Source: CAYRFF01 sp964436125 (lineage in GTDB: Bacteria > Bacteroidota > Bacteroidia > Chitinophagales > Saprospiraceae). From it: 17,039 nt of DNA. Below the pieces are notes generated by a model that was given only the letters and a program-made list of their open reading frames with translations, was not told where the DNA came from and searched no databases. A program made the translations under genes and the position numbers. The number at the start of each line of letters is the position of its first letter. Position 1 is the first letter of the stretch. The stretch is taken from positions 1 through 17,039 of the forward strand of contig CAYTBT010000050.1 of assembly GCA_964436125.1 (NCBI GenBank). Direction: 5' to 3'. Positions 7,083 through 15,328 of the stretch are shown here, one piece after another.

Positions 7083-8807
7083 ATGTGTAAAAGATTGGTC
7101 ATTATTGTTGTACTTATAGGCTTGTGTAACTCTCTAGTTTATTCACAGAAGCTGGAAAAGCTCCCCGCGGAGATAAATACGGCATACGATGAGATTCTAC
7201 CTGTATTATCTGCCGATGGAAGTCGTTTATACTTTACTCGCGTCGGATATCCTATCTCAAGTAAGAGTATCGTTCAAGTGAATAGGCAGAGCATAAGAGA
7301 GGGATTCAGCCAAGACTCCTTATTGCGTATTATATATTCAGACCTTGCAAACCGCCCCATCCAGAATCCTATGGGATCGAGGTACAATCAAGATATCTGG
7401 ATAGCAGACTTAGATGATAATAGAAATGTTGAGAAGGTGTGGCATCCGGAATCTCCGATAAATAATGCTTTGCCCAATGCGGTGCTCAGTGTCATACATG
7501 ACACAGGTGATCTTATCCTTTTAAATCAATATAAACCCTCTGATTACACCTATGAAGGAATAAGCATCTGCAATGAGCCGGAAGAACAGAGTTATTCCCT
7601 TCCACAAGCACTTACTGTGTACGATTATGGATCAGAAGACAATACCATAAACTTGAGTATCAGCCATGATGGAGAGATAATTGTATGGTCGCTCAAGAAA
7701 GAGGGTGGATATGGAGATAGGGACCTCTATGTTTCTTTCAGAGTAGCTTATCACACATACACAGCGCCCAAAAATCTCGGCCCGGATATAAATACGCCCT
7801 TCAGAGAAAGTGCACCTTATCTTTCCCGGGATGGAAAAACACTTTATTTCTCTTCCAATAAGCCCGGAAGCATCGGTGGAACGGATATTTTCTATGCAGA
7901 ACGGCTTGATTATAGCTGGACAAATTGGTCACGCATTCATTCTATGAAGGCACCGATCAATTCGATCTACGACGACTCTCAACCTATGCCATCACCCGAT
8001 GGAAAACATCTGTACTTTACTTCCAAGCGCAGTGGCAACAGTGATATTTATAAATACACTTTTCCTACCGAAGAAAAAGAAATTGAGAAAAGACCTATAC
8101 CGATTCATGGTATTGTGGTTGATGCCGAGACGGATGAACCCATTGCCGCTGAAATCAGCTGGGGAAAAGCCGGTACAAGAATCAATAAGATGCCGCATTA
8201 TTTCCGTTCTACAACCGGTGACTTCAACACAGAGCTTATGAGCAGTGCATCTTATGTGTTTTATGCGGATAAGCCCGGATATAATTCTAGTATTGTCGAT
8301 GTGCATCTTTCACAGTATAATTTACTGAAAGACTCAGTGATTCACGTCCGCATTGCTTTAAAACGAAAGGAAAATATTGACGACTACAGAAACCAGGTGG
8401 AAAAACAAGTAGCCACCGCAATTTTAAAACAAAGTGAACCCACGATTATCGATAGTTTCTATATCGAGAAATCTGTTATCTTGCACAATATTTATTTTAA
8501 ACGATCTGAAGCTGTTGTACTGAGAAAAAGCTGGCCGGCACTGGATGATTTATATCGATCACTTGTCAGGAATCCACAGAAAGTTATCCTTATCAGTGGA
8601 CATACCGACAACGTAGGACCGGAGAAGCTTTTAATGGAACTTTCCGAGGAAAGGGCAAAAGCGATAAAAGCTTATCTGGTTAAAAAAGGCATTAATCCGG
8701 AGAGGATAAAAACCATCGGTTACGGAGCTAAGAGACCATTAAATGATAATTCTAGCGAGAAGGAAAGGCAACAAAATAGGCGCGTTGAGATTTCATTTAT
8801 AAAGTAG
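7083..8807 (+). CDS. PD40 beta-propeller / OmpA-domain periplasmic protein (PorE-like)
   Basis: A 574-residue exported protein. The start at 7083 gives a clean signal peptide (MCKRLVIIVVLIGLCNSLVY, cleavage probably near SQ); the upstream in-frame ATG at 7038 would bury it. The cysteine in LIGLC is not in a canonical lipobox. PD40-type propeller blades follow: LPVLSADGSRLYFTR, ISHDGEIIVWSL, APYLSRDGKTLYFSSNK and QPMPSPDGKHLYFTSKR. Next is a carboxypeptidase-regulatory-like segment (IHGIVVDAETDEPIAAEISW), and at the C-terminus an OmpA domain with SGHTDNVG (D509) and NRRVEI (565-570), which bind peptidoglycan diaminopimelate. This is the domain order of the Type IX secretion component PorE, but without the N-terminal TPR. 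It heads a compact four-gene unit ending in porZ, which strengthens a secretion-related role. Other OmpA/PD40 proteins have the same layout, so the PorE link is inference. Confidence 0.85.
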   Translation: MCKRLVIIVVLIGLCNSLVYSQKLEKLPAEINTAYDEILPVLSADGSRLYFTRVGYPISSKSIVQVNRQSIREGFSQDSLLRIIYSDLANRPIQNPMGSRYNQDIWIADLDDNRNVEKVWHPESPINNALPNAVLSVIHDTGDLILLNQYKPSDYTYEGISICNEPEEQSYSLPQALTVYDYGSEDNTINLSISHDGEIIVWSLKKEGGYGDRDLYVSFRVAYHTYTAPKNLGPDINTPFRESAPYLSRDGKTLYFSSNKPGSIGGTDIFYAERLDYSWTNWSRIHSMKAPINSIYDDSQPMPSPDGKHLYFTSKRSGNSDIYKYTFPTEEKEIEKRPIPIHGIVVDAETDEPIAAEISWGKAGTRINKMPHYFRSTTGDFNTELMSSASYVFYADKPGYNSSIVDVHLSQYNLLKDSVIHVRIALKRKENIDDYRNQVEKQVATAILKQSEPTIIDSFYIEKSVILHNIYFKRSEAVVLRKSWPALDDLYRSLVRNPQKVILISGHTDNVGPEKLLMELSEERAKAIKAYLVKKGINPERIKTIGYGAKRPLNDNSSEKERQQNRRVEISFIK

Positions 8808-8825
8808 AAAACACAATTATCGGAT

Positions 8826-9503
8826 ATGATGCGAGCTATTACTACCGTTTTTTCTTATCTCTTTCATCCTCTCCTTGCTTTAACATACATATTAATTATC
8901 TTGATGTGGATTGACCCGACGGTCTTTGCATCCTATTCTGTAGGTGGAAAAAAGGGTTTGCTGGCAATGACTTTTTTTTCGACTTTTCTCATTCCCGCGC
9001 TTGCAGTAGTCATGCTTTATAAACTTGACTTTGTTAAAAGCATAAAAATGCCCAAGCACAAGGACAGAATCGTTCCCCTTTTGATAGCTATGACCTGCTA
9101 CTACTCTGTATTCGCCTTCCTATTTAAGCAAGTGGATAGCCCGGACATCTTTCAAGTTGCGACGCTCGGTGCATGTATGGCTATGTCAATCGCCTTTATC
9201 ATTACGATCTTTTATAAAATAAGCCTGCATGCCATCGGAATGGGGGCAATGCTGGCCATGACTGTTTATGCATGTTTCTACTATGGCAATATAAATGTCC
9301 ATGTTGATCTGGGATTTCTCGGTACTTACTACACTCCGCTACTTGTCATCCTCTTTATTATTGTGCTCTTGGCGGGTATCGTTATGAGCGCACGATTGTA
9401 TTTAAAGGCACATACACCATTGCAAGTGTATAGCGGAATAATTCTCGGCTTTGTCGTACAATTTATCGCATTTCCTGTATTTCAATTATTTCAAGCGTTA
9501 TGA
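8826..9503 (+). CDS. PAP2-like integral membrane protein
   Basis: A 225-residue protein with about six hydrophobic helices. It resembles the Bacteroidota branch of PAP2 (type 2 phosphatidic acid phosphatase) proteins, which dephosphorylate lipid phosphates at the membrane. Counterparts of the three family motifs can be placed: KHKDR (77-81) for motif 1, SLHA (133-136) for PSGH, and SARLYLKAHTPLQ (188-200) for SRxxxxxHxxxD. The two histidines (H135, H196) and R190 are kept. However, the final aspartate is glutamine (Q200) and the PSGH context is changed, so catalysis may be weakened or altered. Two adjacent ATGs (8826, 8829) are possible starts. It follows the OmpA-type gene by 18 bp and its stop overlaps the nadD start (ATGA), indicating co-transcription. 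Confidence 0.75.
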   Translation: MMRAITTVFSYLFHPLLALTYILIILMWIDPTVFASYSVGGKKGLLAMTFFSTFLIPALAVVMLYKLDFVKSIKMPKHKDRIVPLLIAMTCYYSVFAFLFKQVDSPDIFQVATLGACMAMSIAFIITIFYKISLHAIGMGAMLAMTVYACFYYGNINVHVDLGFLGTYYTPLLVILFIIVLLAGIVMSARLYLKAHTPLQVYSGIILGFVVQFIAFPVFQLFQAL

Positions 9504-10081
9504 ATAAATCTATAGGATTATTCTTCGGCTCATTTAACCCGATACACATCGGTCATCTCATCATTGCCAATTATATGGCAACGCGAAGCACAATTGACCA
9601 GGTGTGGCTTGTTGTAAGCCCGCATAATCCCTTAAAGGATAAATCTACTCTAGCCCCCGATTATGACAGATTGCATCTCGTCAATATAAGCATCGATGAT
9701 AATCCACGCTTAAAAAGCTCAACAATTGAGTTCAAGTTGCCACAGCCTTCTTACACAATTGATACCCTTACTTACCTAAAAGAAAAGTATCCCGAGAAGG
9801 ATTTTTCCTTAATTATGGGAGGAGATAATCTCATGACCCTGCACAAGTGGAAAAACTATGAACTCCTCTTGAGAGATTACCATATTCACGTGTACAAGCG
9901 TCCTCAATATGAGCTAGGTCGGTTTAAGGATCACCCCGCAGTTTCCGTTTATGAAGATGTACCACAGATGAATATAAGTGCAAGTTACCTCAGAAAACGG
10001 ATTGCAGCCGGAGATAGCATTCAATATCTTGTCCCTGATGCCGTTTATAAATATCTCCTTGGCTCCAATATGTACAAATAA
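9500..10081 (+). CDS. nadD: nicotinate-nucleotide adenylyltransferase
   Basis: NadD joins nicotinate mononucleotide to the AMP part of ATP to make nicotinate adenine dinucleotide, the penultimate step of NAD synthesis, in the cytoplasm. The 193-residue length is normal. The nucleotidylyltransferase signature is at the N-terminus: GSFNPIHIGH (10-19), with the HxGH motif at 16-19. The substrate loop VSPHNPLKDK (39-48), the conserved MGGDNLMTLHKWKNY (106-120) and the C-terminal ISASYLR motif (159-165) that contacts ATP are all present. Its ATG overlaps the stop of the PAP2-like gene, so translation is probably coupled, and porZ begins 7-22 bp after its end. The position between two envelope genes has no evident functional reason. 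Confidence 0.95.
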   Translation: MNKSIGLFFGSFNPIHIGHLIIANYMATRSTIDQVWLVVSPHNPLKDKSTLAPDYDRLHLVNISIDDNPRLKSSTIEFKLPQPSYTIDTLTYLKEKYPEKDFSLIMGGDNLMTLHKWKNYELLLRDYHIHVYKRPQYELGRFKDHPAVSVYEDVPQMNISASYLRKRIAAGDSIQYLVPDAVYKYLLGSNMYK

Positions 10082-10103
10082 CTGTTTTATGCGTTATTCT
10101 TAT

Positions 10104-12413
10104 ATGAAAAATACTCTAGCTGTTAAATATCTGAGCACTTTTCTCCTGATGTTGCTTGCCTCCCTTTTGCTGAAACCGCTGAATGCCCAGGATTCATTGA
10201 GAATCGGAGATGAATTTGACTATCTTGCCTACCAGATCTTTTCACATCATGTAGAAACGCCACGATACTATTATTCCACCGCCGACGTGGGCCTCGTAAA
10301 ATGGGATAAAAACGACTATTCCTATGAACTCTTATCTAAGGTTGATGGACTGAGCGATGTTGAGCCTAGTCAGATTGCCTACGATAAGACTACCGATGCG
10401 GTTATTGTAGCTTACGCAAATTCCAATATAGATATCCTATACCCGGACCATACACTTAATGTCCGCGATATTCTTGTCAATCGGAAAATTACCGGGCGAC
10501 GTAATATACATAAGCTCCTCACAGAAGATGGCAAGCTCTATATTGTAGCTGATTATGGGCTTTCAATTTATGATTTGCAGAATGAAGAATTTATATTAAG
10601 CCTCTTTACCGATGCGCGTACCAGAGATTTTAATTATTCGCAGGATAGATTCTTTATCAGTACCGATAAAGCATATTACACCTATGATAGAACCCGGGGA
10701 GAGGGCTTTATTGTGAGTCTTGTAAACTGGGATACACTAGGCATAAAAAACAAGCTTCCGGCAGATATTACACCGGGATTAATCGGAGTCAATGAGCATT
10801 GCGTTGTACTTATGGATAAGAATCGATTATTTATAGCCGGGCAGAACGAGCTAGAATTTAGACAATTGATGACGCTTGAGAAGAATGCAGTTATTCCTTT
10901 TATGAAGACTGATAATGGAGAGATTCAGATCGGAGTTAATCTGAAATCAGGGAAAGACCATGTCTTAAAAATAGATCGGACTTGTGCAATAGTCGATAGT
11001 GTCTATTCACCTTGCATGCATGATATCAGCGATTATCTAGAGACGAGTACAGGTGATATTTTAATCGGTGATGGCTGGCTTGGATTTCATTACATTAATA
11101 ACATGGGGATGTGTAATGTCATTGATCTACCGGGACCGCAAGGTGTTCAAGCTTATGGCTTAACCTTCAGGAACGATACTCTGTATGTCGCGGCTGGCGG
11201 GGTAAATAAAATGAGTTATAATGCGCAGCGAAATAATGGCGGATTTTCCTATTTTGATGGAAAAGAATGGCACAGTTATTCCCTGCTCAGTGATCCACAG
11301 TTGAGACGGAGAGATTTTGGAGATATTATGCAAGCACTTCCCTCACCGGATGGCAGTAAAGTATATCTTAATTCAGCATGGAATGGACTCGCCGTCTTTG
11401 ATTTTGAGAAATTTACTTTCTATGATAGCTATAACAGCTGCCTGGAAGTTGTAGGAAATGGAGATTCTACAATCCGTATTCCGGCCATGGTTATGGATGA
11501 TGAGGGGAATCTGTGGCTCAGCAATTTCTTTGCTCGACACGGCCTTCAATATATCGGTGCCGAAGGGACTTGTAAATCCTATAATATACCGGTGAGTGCC
11601 CAGCTCGGAGAAATGATTCTCGATGAAGAAGGTATTTTATGGGCAAGTATCACCGGAAATGATGGTGGGATCCTCATTTATGATCCACATAAAGATAAAT
11701 TCAGAATAATCAGCAGCTCCAATAGTGTTCTCTCCGGCGATGTCCGTTCGCTCGCCCTCGATAGAAACGGAGCTGTATGGGTAGGCGCAAGCAATGGAGC
11801 TTATGTCTTCTATTCGGCATATAATGATCGCGGTGAACGACCTGCCATTGATATTGACCAAGATGGAATAGGTGATTACCTGCTCATGGATCAATTTGTG
11901 ACTACAATAGCTGTCGATGCAGCCAATCGAAAGTGGTTTGGAACCAATAATGGCGTTATCGTGCAATCGCCCAATGGACTTTTTAATGAATTGCGCCTCA
12001 CAACAGAGAACAGCGCATTACCCTCCGATGTGATATTGGATATTGCATTTGACAATGAGCGCGGCATCGCTTATATCGGTACTGAAAAAGGTATTCTGGG
12101 CATTAAGATTAAAGCCGTTGAAGGAGGTCCCATGCACAAGAAAAACATCTACGCCTATCCCAATCCCGTGCGTCCCGGCTACGATGGACCTATTGCTATC
12201 AAAGGCCTCGCAGAAAATGCCAATGTAAAAATCGTCGATCAAGAAGGTTTTTTGGTAAAGAAATTACAGGCTTACGGAGGACAAGCAATCTGGGATGGAA
12301 CCAATCTCAAGAATGAAAAAGTGGCGAGCGGAGTATATGTTATCTATTCTGCTGCTTATGGCACAATGCGTAAGCCGGATGCCGCTACTACTAAGGTACT
12401 TATTATCAGATAA
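10104..12413 (+). CDS. porZ: Type IX secretion system protein PorZ
   Basis: A 769-residue exported protein, close to the length of Porphyromonas gingivalis PorZ. PorZ sits on the cell surface with the sortase PorU and helps attach Type IX cargo to anionic lipopolysaccharide. The chosen ATG at 10104 gives a good signal peptide (MKNTLAVKYLSTFLLMLLAS, cleavage near NAQ). An ATG at 10089 would add five residues and is possible; the frame is open further upstream into nadD. The body is two propellers of the two-component-regulator type, with blades such as YYYSTADVGLVKWD, AVIVAYANSNIDILYP, MVMDDEGNLWLSN and SLALDRNGAVWVGASNG. The last 90 residues are a type A C-terminal sorting domain (IYAYPNPVRPG, then AIWDGTN, VASGVYVIYSA and KVLIIR). 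It is the last gene of the plus-strand cluster and its 3' end overlaps bshA. Confidence 0.9.
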   Translation: MKNTLAVKYLSTFLLMLLASLLLKPLNAQDSLRIGDEFDYLAYQIFSHHVETPRYYYSTADVGLVKWDKNDYSYELLSKVDGLSDVEPSQIAYDKTTDAVIVAYANSNIDILYPDHTLNVRDILVNRKITGRRNIHKLLTEDGKLYIVADYGLSIYDLQNEEFILSLFTDARTRDFNYSQDRFFISTDKAYYTYDRTRGEGFIVSLVNWDTLGIKNKLPADITPGLIGVNEHCVVLMDKNRLFIAGQNELEFRQLMTLEKNAVIPFMKTDNGEIQIGVNLKSGKDHVLKIDRTCAIVDSVYSPCMHDISDYLETSTGDILIGDGWLGFHYINNMGMCNVIDLPGPQGVQAYGLTFRNDTLYVAAGGVNKMSYNAQRNNGGFSYFDGKEWHSYSLLSDPQLRRRDFGDIMQALPSPDGSKVYLNSAWNGLAVFDFEKFTFYDSYNSCLEVVGNGDSTIRIPAMVMDDEGNLWLSNFFARHGLQYIGAEGTCKSYNIPVSAQLGEMILDEEGILWASITGNDGGILIYDPHKDKFRIISSSNSVLSGDVRSLALDRNGAVWVGASNGAYVFYSAYNDRGERPAIDIDQDGIGDYLLMDQFVTTIAVDAANRKWFGTNNGVIVQSPNGLFNELRLTTENSALPSDVILDIAFDNERGIAYIGTEKGILGIKIKAVEGGPMHKKNIYAYPNPVRPGYDGPIAIKGLAENANVKIVDQEGFLVKKLQAYGGQAIWDGTNLKNEKVASGVYVIYSAAYGTMRKPDAATTKVLIIR

Positions 12414-13560
12414 GCTTATCTTCCGGTAGTTTTTTCTTCCGGAGTACATCCTTGTAAACTTGTTCATATTGCGGCACAATAGCGCTGATATCAAAGTCCC
12501 TTGCCCTCTCTCTCGCTTGCTGCTTAAATTGCTGAAGTTTCGCAGGATTATCGAGTAGAGAAATTGCCTGTCGAGCCATACAATCAACATCCCCTACGGA
12601 GCATAAATAGCCTGTTTCATCATTGATATTCACTTCCGGAATACCTTCTGCATCGGAAGAAATAACCGGTACGCCACATGCCATAGCCTCAAGGGCAGCA
12701 AGCCCAAAGCTCTCGTTTTTTGACGGAAGTATGAATAAATCAGATATACTGAGAACATCTTCAATAGCCTCGAGTTTTCCGAGAAACTTGACCTTGTCGC
12801 AGAGGCTTAATTCCCTGCATAAGGTCTCCATCTGTTGTCTCTCCGGACCATCACCGATCAGGATTAGGGAAGCATTATGTGCCTTTTCTATCCTGTAAAA
12901 AGCCTTAAGCACATCCTGAACACGCTTGACTTTCCTGAAATTTGACATGTGAGTGATGACGTAGTCTTCTGCCGGTGCTATCCCCTTCCTTATTTCTCTG
13001 GAATCCACGGACTGAAACCGATCAAAGTCAATGAAATTGTGGATAACCTTGATCTCTTGTTCAATATGGAATAAATTTTCTGTCTTGTTCTTCAGAAAAT
13101 GAGAAACGGCCGTAAGCCCATCTGATTGATTCATCCCAAATTCTACTACCGGACTATATGAGGCATCATTTCCTACTATGGTAATATCCGTTCCGTGTAA
13201 TGTAGTAATGAAAGGAACGTATTTCTGCCTTTTGGCAAATATAATCTTGCGCGCTAGATATCCTGCTGACGCATGGGGCAAGGCATAATGAACGTGGAAC
13301 ATATCGAGATCCTCGTGTAATGCTACATCTACCATTTTACTTGTCAAGGCACTTTCATAAGGCGTAAACTGAAACAAGGGATAATCCATCGCACTGACCT
13401 CATGAAAAAATACATTCTTATAAAAACTCGAGAGCCTAGCAGGCTTCTGGTAAGAAATGAAATGAACCAGATGTCCCCTTTTACTCAGAGAGATGCCGAG
13501 TTCAGTAGCTAGGACTCCACTCCCGCCGAATGTCGGATAACACACTATACCTATTTTCAT
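12406..13560 (-). CDS. bshA: N-acetyl-alpha-D-glucosaminyl L-malate synthase BshA
   Basis: BshA is a GT4-family glycosyltransferase that links UDP-GlcNAc to L-malate in the first step of bacillithiol synthesis, the low-molecular-weight thiol used by many Bacteroidota and Firmicutes. The 384-residue protein shows the N-terminal glycine loop PTFGGSG (9-15), the BshA-typical stretches VSAMDYPLFQFTPYES (55-70) and HVHYALPHASAGYLA (89-103), TLHGTDITIVG (120-130), and the nucleotide-sugar-binding EX7E motif (E283 to E291) within KNESFGLAALEAMACG. It is cytosolic with no signal peptide. Its stop (TGA, complement of 12406-12408) lies inside the last codons of the convergent porZ gene. The start faces the MerR gene across 47 bp. 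bshB and bshC are not in this window. The family call is strong because the malate-type GT4 signature is well conserved. Confidence 0.92.
   Translation of the reverse strand: MKIGIVCYPTFGGSGVLATELGISLSKRGHLVHFISYQKPARLSSFYKNVFFHEVSAMDYPLFQFTPYESALTSKMVDVALHEDLDMFHVHYALPHASAGYLARKIIFAKRQKYVPFITTLHGTDITIVGNDASYSPVVEFGMNQSDGLTAVSHFLKNKTENLFHIEQEIKVIHNFIDFDRFQSVDSREIRKGIAPAEDYVITHMSNFRKVKRVQDVLKAFYRIEKAHNASLILIGDGPERQQMETLCRELSLCDKVKFLGKLEAIEDVLSISDLFILPSKNESFGLAALEAMACGVPVISSDAEGIPEVNINDETGYLCSVGDVDCMARQAISLLDNPAKLQQFKQQARERARDFDISAIVPQYEQVYKDVLRKKKLPEDKLI
12409..12420. repeat. 12-bp palindrome at the porZ/bshA overlap
   Basis: GATAAGCTTATC is a perfect palindrome spanning the porZ stop codon and the last bshA codons. 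It is too short for an intrinsic terminator and has no adjacent T-run. It could restrain both convergent transcripts or be chance, helped by the coding constraints of both genes. Confidence 0.35.
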
Positions 13561-13607
13561 ATTCTGCTTTTATACATAACTATTCTATTCCCAACAGGGT
13601 TGTGAAA
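13561..13607. promoter_or_regulatory. 47-bp divergent promoter region of bshA and the MerR gene
   Basis: This short spacer must hold the promoters or 5' leaders of both divergent genes unless these extend into the coding sequences. On the minus strand TTG (in CTGTTGGGA) and TATAAAAG lie about 17 bp apart, which resembles but does not match the Bacteroidota consensus. CAGGG, seven bases before the MerR GTG/ATG cluster, could act as a weak ribosome-binding site. The sharing of so small a region suggests linked expression. Confidence 0.4.
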
Positions 13608-14528
13608 ATGAAGGACCTTTCATTCAATGTAAAGTTAATTGTACATATTGTGTCTGAATATACAATAAAAGAAGTTTCACAGATTACCGGCATAAAAGCC
13701 CACACTCTCCGGATATGGGAAAAGCGCTATGCCTTTCTCAATCCGGGAAGAACCTCGTCAAATTTTCGTTACTACAATGAGGAAGATGTAAACCTCCTAT
13801 TACACGTAGTTGAATTAAAGAAAAAGGGGATGCGCATCTCAGAAATAGCTGAGCTATCGCTTGAAGAAATCATCGCACATGTGGATGATAAAAAATTGCC
13901 GCGACCGACTGATGTTTCTGATAATTTTATTCATTCCACTTATCAGATGGACTCCAATAGTTTTGAAAGAAATTTTAAAAACTGTGTAGAAAAACACGGA
14001 TTGGATGCAAGTATGAATGAGATTATTTATCCCTTAATTAATAAGGTGAATGTCTTATTTCTATCCGGTTCTATAAACAAGGCTCAAGAAGATTTCTTTT
14101 ATCAAAGCTTAAGTTACTGCCTTCTGGGAAATATCTATGGACTCTCTCTCAGTATGAATCCACGGAAACCATCCTTTTTAATCGCAGCTACTGAACGCTA
14201 CCTACAGAGGGTTTATGCCATGCATGTTCATTATCTGGTAAAACAAGCTGCTTACGACGTCCGAGGATTACATTTTCATGCATCACTCGATCAACTCGAT
14301 ACGATATATCATAATATTCAACCTGAATATATTTTCCTATCTCTTCATAAGGAAAAATTAATAGACAATAATATAGAAAGACTTCAAGATTATGCGCAAC
14401 GCTTTAAGTCTAGTACATTATTAATTCTGAGTACTCCGTCTATACAAGGACTTCACCTTGCAGAAAAGAACATCCATTTTATACGGAATATGAAAGAGGT
14501 GAAAAATTTCTTAAAACATTTACAATAA
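13608..14528 (+). CDS. MerR-family regulator with B12-domain-like C-terminus
   Basis: A 306-residue transcription factor. Residues 18-85 form a MerR winged helix (YTIKEVSQITGIKAHTLRIW, then EKRY and SNFRYYNEEDV). Residues 115-180 match the helical cap of cobalamin-binding MerR proteins (CarH/LitR): the segment VNVLFLSGSINKAQEDF (147-163) aligns with the usual GELW...GSI..AQEH. The tryptophan that covers the B12 face is F151 and the EH pair is ED (161-162). The expected E/DxHxxG of the Rossmann part is also not visible around residues 195-205. The fold is probably kept but B12 binding is doubtful. The ATG at 13608 is preferred; a GTG six bases earlier is possible, and the frame is open further into bshA. 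The next gene is a YceI lipoprotein, and a strong inverted repeat lies between them. Confidence 0.85.
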   Translation: MKDLSFNVKLIVHIVSEYTIKEVSQITGIKAHTLRIWEKRYAFLNPGRTSSNFRYYNEEDVNLLLHVVELKKKGMRISEIAELSLEEIIAHVDDKKLPRPTDVSDNFIHSTYQMDSNSFERNFKNCVEKHGLDASMNEIIYPLINKVNVLFLSGSINKAQEDFFYQSLSYCLLGNIYGLSLSMNPRKPSFLIAATERYLQRVYAMHVHYLVKQAAYDVRGLHFHASLDQLDTIYHNIQPEYIFLSLHKEKLIDNNIERLQDYAQRFKSSTLLILSTPSIQGLHLAEKNIHFIRNMKEVKNFLKHLQ

Positions 14529-14532
14529 CATT

Positions 14533-14596
14533 CTGTTACTAGTGTTTTATGCAATAAAATCTTGATATAACAGTGTTGAGCTGAGTTTTATCAAGA
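14533..14596. promoter_or_regulatory. inverted repeats between the MerR gene and the YceI gene
   Basis: The 95-bp spacer is packed with symmetry. TCTTGATA (14560-14567) and TATCAAGA (14589-14596) form a perfect 8-bp inverted repeat with a 21-bp centre, with A-rich and T-rich flanks continuing the match imperfectly. TTTTAT-GCA-ATAAAA (14545-14559) is a second, 6-3-6 repeat. CTGTTA (14533-14538) pairs with TAACAG (14568-14573). Possible readings are an operator for the adjacent MerR-family regulator or a weak hairpin ending its transcript. The spacing resembles MerR half-site arrangements only loosely. Confidence 0.4.
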
Positions 14597-14623
14597 CATT
14601 TTGTTAACTAATCTGATAAATTT

Positions 14624-15304
14624 ATGAAAATATTCAATTATGTAGGAATTGCTATACTCACTATGTTTATAGCAGTTGCTTGTGACAGTGCAGGAGCTGA
14701 GGGTGAAGTTTCAACGGCCAAAGACGTTGCAGAAAAACCACACACAGCCCTGGATTATACTTTAGATGTCGCCACATCCAAGGTGCTCTGGGAAGGAACT
14801 AAATCCACCGGTAAGACGCATCACGGAACAATTGACATAAAGAGTGGTGAAATTCATGTTGTCGATGGGAAAATTACGAGTGGAAGCTTTGTTATTGACA
14901 TGACGACAATTAATGATCTTGATCTGGAAGAACCCTATCAATCTTATCTTGAAGCTCACCTTATGGGAACTGCTGAAGGCAAGGAGGATGACTTCTTTAA
15001 TGTGAATAAGTATCCCACTGCAAAATTTGAGATTACGAAGGTCGTGGACTTGAATGGCAGCACGGAAGCCAATACTATGATATATGGTAATTTAACGATA
15101 AAAGATGCTACGCATAATGTCGGGTTTAAAGCCCAAGTAGATATCAATGGAGATTTATTGAAAGCTACGGCTCCCAAGTTTAAAATTGATAGGACTAAGT
15201 GGGGCGTAATGTTTCAATCTAAGTCCATTCTCGATAACTTAAAAGATGGCTTTATCAATGACGCAATCGGTATTACACTGCAGATAACAGCCAAGAAAAA
15301 ATAA
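14624..15304 (+). CDS. YceI-family lipoprotein
   Basis: A 226-residue exported protein. The signal peptide MKIFNYVGIAILTMFIAVAC ends in a plausible lipobox with C20 as the lipidated residue, followed by a short acidic linker. Residues 45-224 form a YceI beta-barrel: SKVLWEGTKSTGKTHHGTID, SGSFVIDMTTIND, FFNVNKYPTAKFEI, YGNLTIKDATHNVGF, and FKIDRTKWGVMF near the end. YceI proteins are lipocalin-like and the characterised ones bind polyisoprenoid chains; the local ligand is unknown. The lipid anchor places it in the periplasm or at the outer membrane. It is co-directional with the upstream MerR gene and separated by a repeat-rich 95-bp spacer, so it may be that regulator's target. A strong terminator follows. 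Confidence 0.88.
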   Translation: MKIFNYVGIAILTMFIAVACDSAGAEGEVSTAKDVAEKPHTALDYTLDVATSKVLWEGTKSTGKTHHGTIDIKSGEIHVVDGKITSGSFVIDMTTINDLDLEEPYQSYLEAHLMGTAEGKEDDFFNVNKYPTAKFEITKVVDLNGSTEANTMIYGNLTIKDATHNVGFKAQVDINGDLLKATAPKFKIDRTKWGVMFQSKSILDNLKDGFINDAIGITLQITAKKK

Positions 15305-15328
15305 GTCATAAGCACGATAGGAGATGAT

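Noticed and set aside
9978..10103. Earlier in-frame starts for porZ inside nadD
   Set aside because: They overlap the conserved C-terminus of NadD and would displace the signal peptide; the ATG at 10104 fits best.
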